From: Bacillota bacterium
Lineage (GTDB): Bacteria > Bacillota > Dethiobacteria > DTU022
Direction: 5' to 3'
NCBI GenBank assembly: GCA_029552125.1
Contig: JAKPEE010000147.1
Location: forward strand, 1-37,559
Length of the DNA stretch: 37,559 nt
The notes under the pieces: model-generated
Databases searched by the model: none
Seen by the model: the letters and a program-made list of their open reading frames with translations, nothing else
What the model was told of the DNA's origin: nothing
Translations under genes and position numbers: made by a program
In this document: positions 37,523 to 37,559 of the stretch, piece after piece
Layout of the letters: each line of letters begins with the position of its first letter
Numbering within the stretch: position 1 is the first letter of the stretch

Positions 37523-37559
37523 ATGTTTAAGATTCGCCAGATAGTAATTGTAGTCCTGT
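37523..37559 (+). CDS. 5' end of a CDS running off the right edge (MFKIRQIVIVVL...), possibly a transposase
   Basis: ATG after SD AAAGGAG; preceded by an 11-bp inverted repeat; only 12 codons visible. Confidence 0.35.
   Translation, partial: MFKIRQIVIVVL

Noticed and set aside
1-37559. CRISPR arrays, prophage or rRNA operons
   Set aside because: No regularly spaced repeats, phage structural genes or rRNA sequence seen

Overview
The window looks like part of the chromosome of a spore-forming, anaerobic-type Firmicute; spore-associated families include YlbJ-like, YtvI-like, YheC/YheD, a PdaB-like deacetylase and a CotJC/Mn-catalase-like protein. The main system is a complete bacterial pyrrolysine (22nd amino acid) cassette on the minus strand (~1-9.05 kb). 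In transcription order it reads: sigma54 enhancer-binding protein (7360-9048), sigma54 -24/-12 promoter (7140-7154), pylSn, tRNA-Pyl(CUA) at 6564-6635, pylSc, pylD, a MttC/MtbC-type corrinoid protein, pylB, pylC, an SSS-family symporter, and the first codons of another CDS at the left edge. The tRNA-Pyl gene sits between the two synthetase halves. By codon-by-codon reading, pylSn and pylSc are in the same frame, with the tRNA gene in phase and only two stops between them, both TAG. Amber readthrough of unprocessed RNA could therefore in principle give a PylSn-PylSc fusion, although the second TAG lies inside the pylSc Shine-Dalgarno. I count TAG as the terminal stop of 12 of 36 complete CDSs called here, so amber is not avoided, which fits conditional sigma54-controlled decoding. 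The rest of the window is mostly ordinary: an orphan hicB with a truncated hicA, spore/envelope genes, rsmD/ylbJ, hisC, a T-box-led aminotransferase-hisH-hisF-pdxS-pdxT-UroD-family operon, guaA/purF, a PRK06851-like ATPase, and glnA behind a consensus sigmaA promoter and a terminator-like leader. The right edge may enter an insertion sequence. All family names come from reading protein motifs by eye; no database search was run.
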